DNA of 64,000 bases from assembly GCA_025463305.1 (NCBI GenBank), contig JAOBWK010000069.1, forward strand, positions 50,969-114,968. The letters run 5' to 3'. A model generated the notes under the pieces. The model saw only the letters and a program-made list of their open reading frames with translations, was not told where the DNA came from and ran no database searches. The DNA is from Ilumatobacteraceae bacterium (GTDB lineage: Bacteria > Actinomycetota > Acidimicrobiia > Acidimicrobiales > Ilumatobacteraceae). The stretch's first letter is position 1. Every line of letters begins with the position of its first letter. A program made the translations under genes and the position numbers. Below, in pieces: positions 1 through 8,156 of the stretch.

Positions 1-1
1 T

Positions 2-346
2 GGCGACGAGCCGCGCTGGTACGTGCGGATGCGTGGCGAGGAGAAGGAGTTCATCACGGTGTGGCTCACCCTCGGCCAGCGCACGCTGCGCTACGAGGCG
101 TACGTGATGCCCGCGCCGGAGGAGAACGCCGAGCAGGTGTACGAGAACCTGCTCCGTCGCAACGAGTCGTTGATCGGCCTGCACTTCGCGATCGGCATCG
201 AGGACGCCGTGTTCCTCCGTGGCGACCTGCCGCTGTCGGCCCTCGACGAAGGCGAGCTGGACCGCATCATCGGCTCGCTCTACGCCACCACCGAGCTCGT
301 GTTCCAAGGCCTCCTGCGCATCGGCTTCGCGAGCCGCTTCGCCTGA
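2..346 (+). CDS. YbjN-domain protein, 5' end outside window
   Basis: The reading frame is open from base 2 and ends at TGA 344-346, giving about 114 C-terminal residues; the start lies upstream of the window. The visible part (WYVRMRGEEKEF, then a strand-rich core and a helical tail) matches actinobacterial YbjN-domain proteins, which have a type III secretion chaperone-like fold and an unclear cellular role. In mycobacteria a YbjN gene lies between mshA and gpm1, a few genes before proC, and proC also follows here, so the context agrees. The family call is from sequence character only; no search was run. Confidence 0.7.
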   Translation, partial: GDEPRWYVRMRGEEKEFITVWLTLGQRTLRYEAYVMPAPEENAEQVYENLLRRNESLIGLHFAIGIEDAVFLRGDLPLSALDEGELDRIIGSLYATTELVFQGLLRIGFASRFA

Positions 347-385
347 CCCGCCGCGAGGCGGGCACCGGACGTACTGTCGCCGGGC

Positions 386-1494
386 ATGGGGGAGCGGGTG
401 CTGGTGATCGGGGGCACCGGGCCGACCGGGCTGCCGCTGGTGCGCGGTCTGGTCGACGCCGGCACGACGTCACGATCCTGCACCGCGGCTTGCACGAGCA
501 CGACGAGACGCCGGCTGTCGTCGAGCACCTCCACGCTGATCCGTACGACGTCGAGTCGTTGCGCTCGTGCCTCGACGGGCTGACGTTCGACGCGACGATC
601 GTGATGTACGGGCGCCTGCGCCGCATCGCCGAGCTGATGGTGGGTCGCACCGGTCGGTTCCTCAGCATCGGCGGCGTGCCCGCGTACCGGGGCTGGATGA
701 ACCCGTGGCTGGACGAGCCGAACGGGCTGCCCGTGCCCGTCGCCGAGGACGCGCCGACGGTCGACGTCGCGGCCGAGGACGAGAAGGGCTATCGCATCGT
801 GCGCACCGAGGAGGCCGTGTTCGCGGCGCATCCCGGCGCCGCCCACTTCCGCTACCCGTACGTCTACGGGCCGCACCAGCTGACGCCGCGCGAGTGGTGC
901 GTGGTGCGGCGCGTGCTCGACGGCCGGCGGCGCATCGTCGTGGCCGACGGCGGCCTCACGCTGCACCACCACGGCTACACGGAGAACCTCGCCCACGCGG
1001 TGCTCCTCGCGGTCGCCCAGCCCGACGCTGCGGCGGGCAAGGTGTTCAACGTCGCCGACTCCGAGGTGCTCACCGTGCGCCAGGTGATCGAGCTGATCTG
1101 CACCGAGCTGGATCACGAGATGGAGATCGTCTCGATGCCCTTCGAGCTGGCGACGCCGGCGATGCCGATGCTCGCCCAACCCGCGCCCACGCACCGCGTG
1201 CTCGACCTCGGGCGCGTCACCCGCGACCTCGGCTACACCGATCTCGTCCCGGCCCGCGTCGCCGTCGGCCGCGCCGCACGCTGGCTCGCCGAGCATCCGC
1301 CGCTGCCCGGTGGCACGGAGGAGACCGTGCTGATGGATCCCTTCGACTACCCGGCCGAGGACGCGCTGATGGACGCGTGGGCTGCCGCGATCGCGACGAT
1401 GCCCGACGTGCCGTTCGCGGTGCGGCCGGGACCGGGCCTCGCCTACAGCGGACCAGGTGGTCGGCCCCGATCGCAGAAGGAGTTCACGCCATGA
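386..1494 (+). pseudogene. NAD-dependent epimerase/dehydratase, frameshifted
   Basis: An extended short-chain dehydrogenase/epimerase whose frame is broken near base 463. The ATG at 386 opens a Rossmann start with the nucleotide-binding motif GGTGPTG at residues 9-15 and reads to VDAG. One base is then missing: after GGC at 461-463 an extra C would restore VDAGHDVTILHRG. The rest of the protein, including VYGPHQLTP and a long C-terminal part, continues in the other frame to TGA 1492-1494. With the base restored the product is 369 aa. TACTGT at 372-377 lies 8 nt before the ATG, which supports this start. The stop overlaps the next gene's ATG by 4 nt. Either a sequencing error or a recent pseudogene is possible; the otherwise intact frame favours an error or a very young mutation. 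Confidence 0.75.
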
Positions 1495-2720
1495 GCGAGA
1501 CGCGCCCGACCGAGACGAGCACACGCGGGGCCAACGGGCCGATGCAGGGCATCCGCATCGTCGACTTCTCCACCGCGCTGACCGGTCCCTACGCCGCCGC
1601 GCTCCTCGCTGATCAGGGTGCCACCGTGGTGAAGGTCGAGCGTCCCGGCATCGGCGACATCGCCCGGTGGGTGGGCGTCGCGGTCAACGGCATCTCCGCG
1701 CTGTACCAGGCGTACAACCGTGGCAAGCGCTCGATCTCGATCAGCCTCGACACGCCGCAGGGCGTGGCGATCGCCAAGCAGCTGGTGCGCGAGGCCGACG
1801 TCGTCGTCGAGAACTTCCGGCCGGGTGTGATGGACCGCCTCGGCCTCGGCTGGGCCGATCTCAGCGAGGGACGTGACGATCTCGTCTACGCATCCCTGTC
1901 CGGCTTCGGCTCGCAGGGTCCGTACGCCAAGAAGGGCGCGTACGACACGGTGATCCAGGCCTACGGCGGCATCGCCAGCAACCAGGCGGACGGTGCCGAC
2001 GGCGAGCCTGCGTTCCTCCACCAGACGGTGGCCGACAAGGTCACCGCGATGTACGCGGTGCAGGCGATCACCGCCGCGCTGTTCGCACGCGAGCGGGGCC
2101 TCGGCGGCCAACACGTCGAGCTCTCGATGCTCGACTCCGTGGTGTCGTTCCTGTGGGCCGACGCGGCCGGCAACGAGATGATGCTCGACTCCGACCGCTC
2201 GATGCCGTCGAGCTTCGTGTCCACCGTGCGCGCCTACCGCTTCATCGGCGGGTGGGGTGTGTGCACGCCGACATCGGACGCCGACTTCGCCGGCATGTGC
2301 CAGGCGCTGAAGGTGGACGGCTGGGACGACCCACGCGTCGCCAAGATCGCCGATCGCCGCAACGCTCGCGAGCTGATGGCCGACATCATGCACCGCTGCC
2401 ACGAGTCGGCGACGACGATGACCATCGCCGAGGCCCGCGAGCGGATGGAGCAGTTCAACGTGCCGTTCGGCGAGGTCGTGTCGCCGGCCGGGTTGTCCGA
2501 CGATCCGCATGCCGCCGCGATCGGGCTGCTCGAGGACTCGGTGCACCCCGCCGCCGGCCGGCTCCGCCAGCCTCGGCACCCAGCGCAGTTCCTCGGCACG
2601 CCGGCGGCACTCGGCGACTCGGCGCCGACGCTCGGCCAGCACACCGATGAGATCCTCGCCGAGCTCGGCTACGCGGCCGAGGACATCGCGGCGCTCCGCA
2701 GCGGCGCGATCGTGACCTGA
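1491..2720 (+). CDS. CaiB/BaiF family (type III) CoA-transferase
   Basis: A 409-residue protein of the normal length for family III CoA-transferases, which move CoA between organic acids through an aspartyl-CoA thioester intermediate, or act as related racemases. Visible features are IRIVDFSTALTGPYAA near residues 21-36, ADQGATVVKVERP at 40-52, VVVENFRPGVMDRLGLG at 104-120, and Asp182 in VADKVTAM, which sits where the family has its catalytic aspartate. The ATG overlaps the stop of the frameshifted epimerase (ATGA), and AGAAGGAG lies just upstream, so the two were probably co-translated. The substrate cannot be read from the sequence. An acyl-CoA synthetase at 5023 fits a local acyl-CoA theme, but that link is inference. 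Confidence 0.85.
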   Translation: MSETRPTETSTRGANGPMQGIRIVDFSTALTGPYAAALLADQGATVVKVERPGIGDIARWVGVAVNGISALYQAYNRGKRSISISLDTPQGVAIAKQLVREADVVVENFRPGVMDRLGLGWADLSEGRDDLVYASLSGFGSQGPYAKKGAYDTVIQAYGGIASNQADGADGEPAFLHQTVADKVTAMYAVQAITAALFARERGLGGQHVELSMLDSVVSFLWADAAGNEMMLDSDRSMPSSFVSTVRAYRFIGGWGVCTPTSDADFAGMCQALKVDGWDDPRVAKIADRRNARELMADIMHRCHESATTMTIAEARERMEQFNVPFGEVVSPAGLSDDPHAAAIGLLEDSVHPAAGRLRQPRHPAQFLGTPAALGDSAPTLGQHTDEILAELGYAAEDIAALRSGAIVT

Positions 2721-2787
2721 CGCGTGCCGGGCCGTGCCCTGACCAGTTTGTTTTCCACGTTCGTCCGCTGAGAGCACCCAGCTCGTT

Positions 2788-2833
2788 GCCGACGTGGACC
2801 AAGATCGGGGAAGGTCGTCCGGTCCACGTCGGC
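2788..2833. repeat. Perfect 13-bp inverted repeat, 20-nt loop
   Basis: GCCGACGTGGACC at 2788-2800 is exactly complementary to GGTCCACGTCGGC at 2821-2833. It lies in the 179-bp gap between the CoA-transferase and proC. No T-run follows, so a classical intrinsic terminator is unlikely. It could be an extragenic palindrome, a Rho-independent terminator of the actinobacterial no-U type, or an operator for proC. Confidence 0.7.
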
Positions 2834-2899
2834 GCACACAGCTCCGAACGACTGCATCGGCGACCGATGCGACGCACGCGGTCGAATAGCTTGGCGGCC

Positions 2900-3718
2900 A
2901 TGGCCGACACCGCACCCTCACAGCGCAGCACCCTCGCCGTCATCGGCGGCGGCAACATGGGTGCCGCGCTCGCCGGTGGGCTGATCGCCTCGGGATGGAT
3001 CGCCCCGGCCGACCTCGCCATCGTCGAGGTCGTCGATGCACTGCGCGGGCGACTCGTCGAGCTGTTCCCCGGCGTCGTGGTCACCGATGTCGTGCCGCCG
3101 TGCGCGAGCGCCGTCATCGCCGTGAAGCCGCCCGACGCGCCGGCCGCCACCGCAGCGGCCGTCGCCGCCGGAGCGACGCGGATCGTGTCCGTCGCCGCCG
3201 GCGTCTCGATCGCCACCCTCGAGGCCGCGGCGGGTCCCGACGTCGTCGTGATCCGCACGATCCCGAACACTCCGGCTCTCGTCGGCAAGGGAGCAGCTGG
3301 TATGAGCGCCGGATCGTGCGCCACCCCCGCCGACGTGGAATGGGCGGTCGGCATCCTCGGCGCGGTGGGCACCGCTGAGATCGTCCCCGAGTACCAGCTC
3401 GACGCAGTGACCGGGCTCACGGGCAGCGGCCCCGCCTACCTGTTCATGGTGGCGGAGGCGCTGATCGATGCCGGCGTGCTCGCCGGTCTGGCCCGCACGA
3501 CGTCGGAGGCCCTGGTCACGCAGCTCTTCCTGGGCTCGGCGGAGATGATCAGCCAGCGCGGCAACCCGGCGCTCCTGCGCACCCAGGTCACCTCGCCCGG
3601 TGGGACCACGGCGGCGGGGCTGAAGGTGCTCGAGGACCACGCGCTGCGCGCGGCGCTCCAGTCGGCGGTCATGGCGGCCACCGAACGCAGCCGCGAGCTC
3701 GGTCGCCCGTCCCACTGA
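2900..3718 (+). CDS. proC: Pyrroline-5-carboxylate reductase
   Basis: Reduces 1-pyrroline-5-carboxylate to L-proline with NAD(P)H, the last step of proline synthesis, in the cytosol. The 272-residue product has the N-terminal Rossmann motif VIGGGNMGAALAGGL near residues 14-28, the IRTIPNTPALVGKGA segment that binds substrate and cofactor, a LTGSGPAYLF helix start, and the family signature TSPGGTTAAGLKVLE near the C-terminus. The frame is open further upstream to 2786, but the ATG at 2900 is preferred: TAGCTT at 2887-2892 sits 7 nt before it, and the Rossmann strand starts a few residues later. In mycobacteria proC lies in the same neighbourhood as YbjN and the hem genes, as here. Confidence 0.95.
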   Translation: MADTAPSQRSTLAVIGGGNMGAALAGGLIASGWIAPADLAIVEVVDALRGRLVELFPGVVVTDVVPPCASAVIAVKPPDAPAATAAAVAAGATRIVSVAAGVSIATLEAAAGPDVVVIRTIPNTPALVGKGAAGMSAGSCATPADVEWAVGILGAVGTAEIVPEYQLDAVTGLTGSGPAYLFMVAEALIDAGVLAGLARTTSEALVTQLFLGSAEMISQRGNPALLRTQVTSPGGTTAAGLKVLEDHALRAALQSAVMAATERSRELGRPSH

Positions 3719-3820
3719 TCCGGAGCGTTCGCGCGCAGCGGATTTCCATGGTGGGAACACTCAGGAAATATTTCTTGGTGTGACTCTTTTCTCGCGGCAC
3801 ACACTGTGTCTATTGTGACT

Positions 3821-3924
3821 GTCCGAGGTCGTCACGGCCTCCGCTTGCGAGAGCAAACGGGAGTCGCGCCCGTCAAGGGCTGCGCCGACAGGGGCTGGTG
3901 TCATCGGGGGGTTGACACCAGCCC
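3821..3924 (+). other. Structured intergenic region, possible regulatory RNA
   Basis: The 262-bp gap between proC and the SAM hydroxide adenosyltransferase is unusually structured. Four consecutive hairpins can be drawn: GAGGTC/GGCCTC at 3825-3841, CTCCG-TTGC with GCAA-CGGGAG at 3839-3863, a stem around GCGCCC/GGGCTGCGC at 3866-3885, and a perfect 12-bp stem GGGCTGGTGTCA/TGACACCAGCCC at 3892-3924 with a 9-nt loop. The last stem could be a terminator, but only scattered T follows. Position before a SAM-using gene suggests a riboswitch, yet I could not match SAM-I, SAM-II, SAM-IV or SAH consensus motifs. A promoter-like hexamer at 3969-3974 suggests the gene itself may start downstream of this region. 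Class unknown. Confidence 0.45.
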
Positions 3925-3980
3925 TCGTCGTATCGCCGGGTTCATCGGGAGGGTCACGAGCTGGCCAGTAGCGTTGCCGC

Positions 3981-4862
3981 ATGGCCCGTCGCTACGACAC
4001 GATCTCGTTCCTCACCGACTACGGGACGGTCGACGAGTTCGTCGGTGTGGTGAAGAGCGTCATCCGCGACATCGCCCACGACGTCACCGTGATCGACCTC
4101 ACCCACGAGGTTCCGCCGTTCGACATCCGCGCCGGCTCGCTGACCTTGGCGCGCTGCATCTCGTACGTGCCGTCCGGGGTGGTGCTCGCGGTCGTGGATC
4201 CCGCCGTCGGCACCGATCGCCGCGCCATCGCGATCGAGGTCGCTGACGGCGACGGCGTGCTGGTCGGCCCCGACAACGGTCTGCTCGCGCCGGCGGTGGC
4301 GATGGCCGGGGGAGCCGGACGGTGCGTCGTGCTGACCAATCCGGAGTACCAGCTCGAGGCACCCGGTGCGACGTTCGCCGGCCGCGACATCTTCGCCCCG
4401 GCCGCAGCGCACCTCTGCAACGGCGTGGACCTGTACGAGCTGGGCGAGCCGATCGACGCCGACCAGCTCCTGCCCGGTGTCATCCCGCTGCCGCGCGAGG
4501 AGAAGGGCGTGCTCGTCGCCGAGGTGCTGTGGGTCGATCGCTTCGGCAACTGCCAGCTCAACGTCGGGCCCGACGAGGTCGCCGCGTTCGGCGATGCGAT
4601 CCGCATCACCGTCGGCGAGACCTCTGGCGCGGCCATCGTCCGCGTCGCCAAGCGGTCGGACAACTTCTTCGGCCTCGGCACCGGCGCGCTCGGTCTGGTG
4701 ACGGACTCGTACGGGATGCTCGCCCTCGCGCTCGACCGTCGCTCGGCCGCTCAGGAGCTGGCCATCGGTCCCCACGACCAGGTGGTGCTCGAGCCGGTGG
4801 GCGACGACAACGTCGCCGGCGCGCCCGTCACGAGCCCGGTCAACCTGCGGATCAACCGGTAG
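3981..4862 (+). CDS. SAM hydroxide adenosyltransferase (DUF62 family)
   Basis: A 293-residue protein matching the S-adenosyl-L-methionine hydroxide adenosyltransferase family, relatives of fluorinase and chlorinase that cleave SAM to adenosine and methionine using hydroxide. The N-terminus ISFLTDYGTVDEFVGVVKSVI is typical, with DVTVIDLTHEVPPFDIRAG, VVDPAVGTDRRAIAIE, GPDNGLLAPA and a C-terminal domain with VLWVDRFGNCQLNVGP. Length equals the family norm. TAGCGT at 3969-3974 lies 6 nt before the ATG and no ribosome-binding site is visible, so leaderless translation is likely. Upstream is a structured intergenic region of unknown type. A true halogenase role is less likely than hydrolase, as most bacterial members are of the hydroxide type. 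Confidence 0.88.
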   Translation: MARRYDTISFLTDYGTVDEFVGVVKSVIRDIAHDVTVIDLTHEVPPFDIRAGSLTLARCISYVPSGVVLAVVDPAVGTDRRAIAIEVADGDGVLVGPDNGLLAPAVAMAGGAGRCVVLTNPEYQLEAPGATFAGRDIFAPAAAHLCNGVDLYELGEPIDADQLLPGVIPLPREEKGVLVAEVLWVDRFGNCQLNVGPDEVAAFGDAIRITVGETSGAAIVRVAKRSDNFFGLGTGALGLVTDSYGMLALALDRRSAAQELAIGPHDQVVLEPVGDDNVAGAPVTSPVNLRINR

Positions 4863-4872
4863 CGTCGGCGTC

Positions 4873-4956
4873 ATGCGTCCAGCCACCACGCTCGCCCTCG
4901 CACTCCTCCTCGTGCTCATCCTGGTGGCCGGCACCATCTCGCTGATCCGGCTCTGA
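4873..4956 (+). CDS. 27-residue hydrophobic small protein
   Basis: A tiny reading frame encoding MRPATTLALALLL and then a hydrophobic run to ISLIRL, which could form one membrane helix with a basic N-terminus. TAGCGT at 4860-4865 stands 7 nt before the ATG, the same arrangement as for larger genes in this window, and this is the main reason to call it. It follows the SAM hydroxide adenosyltransferase by 10 nt. No function is recognised. It could also be a chance frame, because short hydrophobic frames arise easily. Confidence 0.45.
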   Translation: MRPATTLALALLLVLILVAGTISLIRL

Positions 4957-5022
4957 CGCCCGCTCGTGATCCGGGGCAACGGCTGACGGCGCCCAGCTAG
5001 CATCGCCGCCCGGGGGGACGAC

Positions 5023-6522
5023 GTGAATCTTGCGAACATGATCGAGGGGCACCCGGCTGAGCGCGTCGCGGTGATCAGCCGCAACCGCGCCACCACATAC
5101 GGCAGCCTGCGCGAGCAGGTGGCCGACGTGCGCGCCCGGCTGACCGGGCTCGGCATCACCGACGGCGACACCGTCGGTCTGCTGATCGGCAACAACCGCC
5201 ACTTCGTCGTGTCGTACCTCGCCGTGCTCGGCATCGGCGCGGTCGCCGTACCGCTCAACCCGACCAGCCCGGCGAACGAGATCGAGCGCGAGCTGAAGGT
5301 GGTCGGTGCGGTCGCCGTGGTGATCGGCCCGACCGCGGTGCCGTCGTGGCGCAACGTCGAGCGGACCGAGGTGCCCGCGCTGCGGCACGCGCTGCTGTGC
5401 GAGGGCGAGCTGTCCGGGACGACGCTGATCGACGACCTCCCGCTCGGCGAGCCGGTGCCGGTGGCCGACGTCGCCGACGACCACCTCGCCGTGCTGATCT
5501 TCACGAGCGGCACGGCCGGGTCACCGCGGGCGGCGATGCTCACCCACGGCAACCTGCGCGCCAACATCGCCCAGGCGAACGAGGAGAACGAGACCGGGGC
5601 CGGCGACATGAACCCCGACGACGTCGTGTTCGGTGTGCTGCCGATGTTCCACATCTTCGGCCTCAACGTCGTCCTCGGGATCACCCTCTCCGTCGGCGCC
5701 ACGGTGGTGATGTTGCAGCGGTTCGACCCATCGACAGCACTCGAGACGATCGTCAAGTGGGGCATCACGGTGGTGCCCGGTGCGCCGCCGATGTGGATCG
5801 CGTTCTCGACGTTCGACGACGCGCCACGCGACGCGTTCGCCACTGTCCGCAACGCCTCCACGGGTGCGGCGAAGATGCCGGAGGAGGCCACTCGCCGGCT
5901 CCAGGAGCGGTTCGGGATCGAACTGGCCGAGGGCTACGGGCTCACCGAGGCCTCGCCGATCGTGACGTCGTCGCGTGGCGTGCCCGTACGGATCGGCTCG
6001 GTCGGCAAGGTGCTCGACGGGGTCGACGTGCGCCTGGTCGACGAGTCCGGCGACGACGTGCTCGCTGGCGACGCCGGCGAGATCTGGGTGCGCGGGCCCA
6101 ACGTGTTCCCGGGCTACCTCGACGATCCGGAGAGCACGGCACGCGTGCTGACGCCGGACGGCTGGCTGCGCACCGGCGACATCGCGATCACCGACGCCGA
6201 CGGCTACCTGTACCTGATCGATCGAGCCAAGGACCTCATCATCGTCAGCGGATTCAACGTGTATCCGAAAGAGGTCGAGGACGTGCTGATGGAGTACCCG
6301 GGCGTGGCCGAGGTGGGCGTCGTCGGCGTGCCCCACCCGCACACGGGTGAGGCCGTCAAGGCGTTCGTCGTCGCGGCCGACGGCGTGCACCTCGACGAGG
6401 ACGCGCTCATCGATCACTGCATGGACGAGCTGGCCCGCTACAAGTGCCCGTCGAAGATCCTCTTCGTCGACCAGCTGCCGCGCAACGTCAGCGGCAAGCT
6501 GCTCCGCCGCGAACTGATCTGA
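5023..6522 (+). CDS. Acyl-CoA synthetase (AMP-binding, class I)
   Basis: Activates a carboxylic or fatty acid with ATP to an acyl-adenylate and then to the acyl-CoA; FadD-like. The 499-residue product has the phosphate-binding loop FTSGTAGSPRAAMLTH near residue 160, GYGLTEASP near 305, GWLRTGDIAITD near 383, the hinge DLIIVSGFNVYPKEVEDVL near 405 and the terminal catalytic-lysine motif RNVSGKLLRREL. The GTG start is supported by GGGGGGAC about 7 nt upstream and a TAGCAT hexamer at 4998-5003. The next gene is convergent. Substrate chain length cannot be told from the sequence. Long-chain or medium-chain ligase are the likely choices; o-succinylbenzoate ligase is less likely with no men genes nearby. 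Confidence 0.88.
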   Translation: MNLANMIEGHPAERVAVISRNRATTYGSLREQVADVRARLTGLGITDGDTVGLLIGNNRHFVVSYLAVLGIGAVAVPLNPTSPANEIERELKVVGAVAVVIGPTAVPSWRNVERTEVPALRHALLCEGELSGTTLIDDLPLGEPVPVADVADDHLAVLIFTSGTAGSPRAAMLTHGNLRANIAQANEENETGAGDMNPDDVVFGVLPMFHIFGLNVVLGITLSVGATVVMLQRFDPSTALETIVKWGITVVPGAPPMWIAFSTFDDAPRDAFATVRNASTGAAKMPEEATRRLQERFGIELAEGYGLTEASPIVTSSRGVPVRIGSVGKVLDGVDVRLVDESGDDVLAGDAGEIWVRGPNVFPGYLDDPESTARVLTPDGWLRTGDIAITDADGYLYLIDRAKDLIIVSGFNVYPKEVEDVLMEYPGVAEVGVVGVPHPHTGEAVKAFVVAADGVHLDEDALIDHCMDELARYKCPSKILFVDQLPRNVSGKLLRRELI

Positions 6523-6614
6523 ACGACCGACGACGAACGGCGAGACACGTCGAGCCGATCGCCATGATCAGGAGCGCCAGCAGCTGCTGACCGTCGGAGC
6601 TGGTGCCGCGGGAC

Positions 6615-7370
6615 TCAGGCCGCAGCGTCGGTGGCCGGCGCAGCGGCGAGCACCCGCCGGCTCGCGCCGCTGCTGGCGACGAGGAACCCGGCGAACAGCA
6701 CGGACACGCCGATCAGCAGCGTGACCGCGAAGGCCCGGTCCTTGCCGAGCCGCCCGGCGAGCGTGCCGCTGGCCGAGAGCACGAGCGTGCCGACGGCGAT
6801 CAGCGCGTTGCCGAGGGCGAGGCGCTTGGGGAGCGAGACGGTGCGCTGCGCGCCGGACCCGAGCGCCGGGACGCGTCCGCGTGCGACGCGGATGGCCGAC
6901 CACACCGCGCCGACGAAGATGAGCGTGGCCGGCACGCCCGAGCCGACGGCCGCGAGGATCCGCGGCCCGATCCCGAACACCTCGCTGCCCTGGGGCAGGT
7001 CGGTGCCGCCGACGGGGATCTTCGTCGGCGCGAACAGAATGACGCCGGTGGCCAGGCCGCTGAGCGCGATGAGCCACAGCCGGATCCGGTTGCCCCACTC
7101 TCGCCCGGCGAGCAGGTACACCGTGCCGAGTGCGAGCCACGGCACGTCGAGCACCGCGCCGGCGAGGAAGAACAGGCGGAAGATGGCCGTGCCCCAGCCG
7201 TGCGATTCGGCCCACCACAGCGAGATGCCACCGATCGCGAACAGCCCGAGGGCGATGGTCCAGGCCAGCTCGTGCTCGCGTCCACGTCGCTGCCAGCGGT
7301 CGAGCGTGCTGAACCCGAACGCCACGGCGACGAGGGTCGCGGCAGCGGCCAGACTGGCGTTGAGCGTCAC
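6615..7370 (-). CDS. Polytopic membrane protein of unknown function
   Basis: A 251-residue protein with about seven hydrophobic helices separated by short loops, beginning MTLNASLAAAATLVAVAFGF. I recognise no family motif. The start is GTG at 7370: TAGCTT on the minus strand (7377-7382) lies 6 nt before it, which argues for a leaderless message. Its promoter region touches the Rex operator at 7393-7410, so it may share redox control with the divergent rex-hem genes. The gene converges on the acyl-CoA synthetase; the 92-bp gap between them (6523-6614) holds no clear element. Confidence 0.7.
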   Translation of the reverse strand: MTLNASLAAAATLVAVAFGFSTLDRWQRRGREHELAWTIALGLFAIGGISLWWAESHGWGTAIFRLFFLAGAVLDVPWLALGTVYLLAGREWGNRIRLWLIALSGLATGVILFAPTKIPVGGTDLPQGSEVFGIGPRILAAVGSGVPATLIFVGAVWSAIRVARGRVPALGSGAQRTVSLPKRLALGNALIAVGTLVLSASGTLAGRLGKDRAFAVTLLIGVSVLFAGFLVASSGASRRVLAAAPATDAAA

Positions 7371-7392
7371 ACCGAAAAGCTACCGGCGCGCT

Positions 7393-7421
7393 TTGTGAAC
7401 GTGTGCACAACTGCATAGCGT
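7393..7421 (+). promoter_or_regulatory. Rex operator overlapping the rex promoter
   Basis: TTGTGAACGTGTGCACAA at 7393-7410 matches the Rex consensus TTGTGAANNNNTTCACAA at 13 of 14 fixed positions. The first six bases also form a -35 (TTGTGA), 17 nt before the -10 TAGCGT at 7416-7421, so bound Rex would block rex-hemACD transcription. The site is also about 10 bp beyond the -10 of the divergent membrane-protein gene. Confidence 0.88.
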
Positions 7422-7430
7422 GGGGGTCGC

Positions 7431-8126
7431 ATGCCGGTCGAACGAGTTCGTCGCAGAATCCCAGAGGCCACGGTCGCCCGTCTGCCGGTCTACCTCCGCA
7501 TCCTCGTCGAGCAGGCCGAAGAAGAAGTCGAGTGCATCTCCAGCGAGGGCCTCGCCGAGCTCGCCGGCGTCAACGCCGCGAAGGTCCGCAAGGACCTCTC
7601 GTACCTCGGCAGCTACGGCACCCGCGGCGTCGGTTACGAGGTCGCGTTCCTCGTCTACCAGATCCGCCGCGAGCTCGGCCTCACCCACGACTGGCCCGTC
7701 GTCATCGTCGGCGCCGGCAACCTCGGCCAGGCGCTCGCCGGCTACAACGGGTTCGGCGAGCGCGGCTTCCCCGTCGCCGGCATCGTCGACATCGAGCCGG
7801 CCAAGGTCGGCAGCGTCATCGGTGGTGTGCGCGTTCGCCACATCGACGACCTCCAGCAGATCGTGCAGTCGCGCCGGGTCAGCATCGGCGTCGTGGCCAC
7901 ACCGCCCGGCGCCGCGCAGGACGCCGCCGAGCGCCTCGTGCGGGCCGGCGTCACCAGCATCCTCAACTTCGCGCCCGTCGTCCTGGCGGTGCCGCGGGGC
8001 ATCAGCGTCCGCAAGGTCGACCTCGCGGTCGAGCTCCAGATCCTCAGCTACTACGAGCAGCGGCGGACCGGTGTGGGGCTCCAGGCCGTGGGATCGAATG
8101 ACTCCACGCGCGGCGCGAGCGCGTAG
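7431..8126 (+). CDS. rex: Redox-sensing transcriptional repressor Rex
   Basis: A DNA-binding sensor of the NADH/NAD+ ratio that releases DNA when NADH rises. The 231-residue protein has an N-terminal winged helix (RRIPEATVARLPVYLRIL at 8-25, then ISSEGLAELAGVNAAKVRKDLSYLGSYGTRGVGY), a Rossmann domain with VVIVGAGNLGQALAGY near 90-105, and a C-terminal swapped helix including LQILSYYEQRR. The operator and promoter lie just upstream, so autoregulation is likely. hemA follows after 30 bp. The rex-hemACD order is known from Streptomyces coelicolor. Confidence 0.96.
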   Translation: MPVERVRRRIPEATVARLPVYLRILVEQAEEEVECISSEGLAELAGVNAAKVRKDLSYLGSYGTRGVGYEVAFLVYQIRRELGLTHDWPVVIVGAGNLGQALAGYNGFGERGFPVAGIVDIEPAKVGSVIGGVRVRHIDDLQQIVQSRRVSIGVVATPPGAAQDAAERLVRAGVTSILNFAPVVLAVPRGISVRKVDLAVELQILSYYEQRRTGVGLQAVGSNDSTRGASA

Positions 8127-8156
8127 GGTCTCGGGCGGGAACGAAAGGTCGGCGCA

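Noticed and set aside
280..1524. Long minus-strand open frames opposite the epimerase and CoA-transferase genes
   Set aside because: Arg/His-rich composition without any domain; they mirror codon bias of the real plus-strand genes in GC-rich DNA.
3821..3924. SAM-I or SAM-IV riboswitch call
   Set aside because: The conserved core sequences of these classes are not found; only the presence of hairpins and the downstream SAM enzyme suggested it.
3954..5891. 645-residue minus-strand open frame
   Set aside because: It runs antisense to the SAM hydroxide adenosyltransferase and acyl-CoA synthetase, has low-complexity composition and no recognisable motif.
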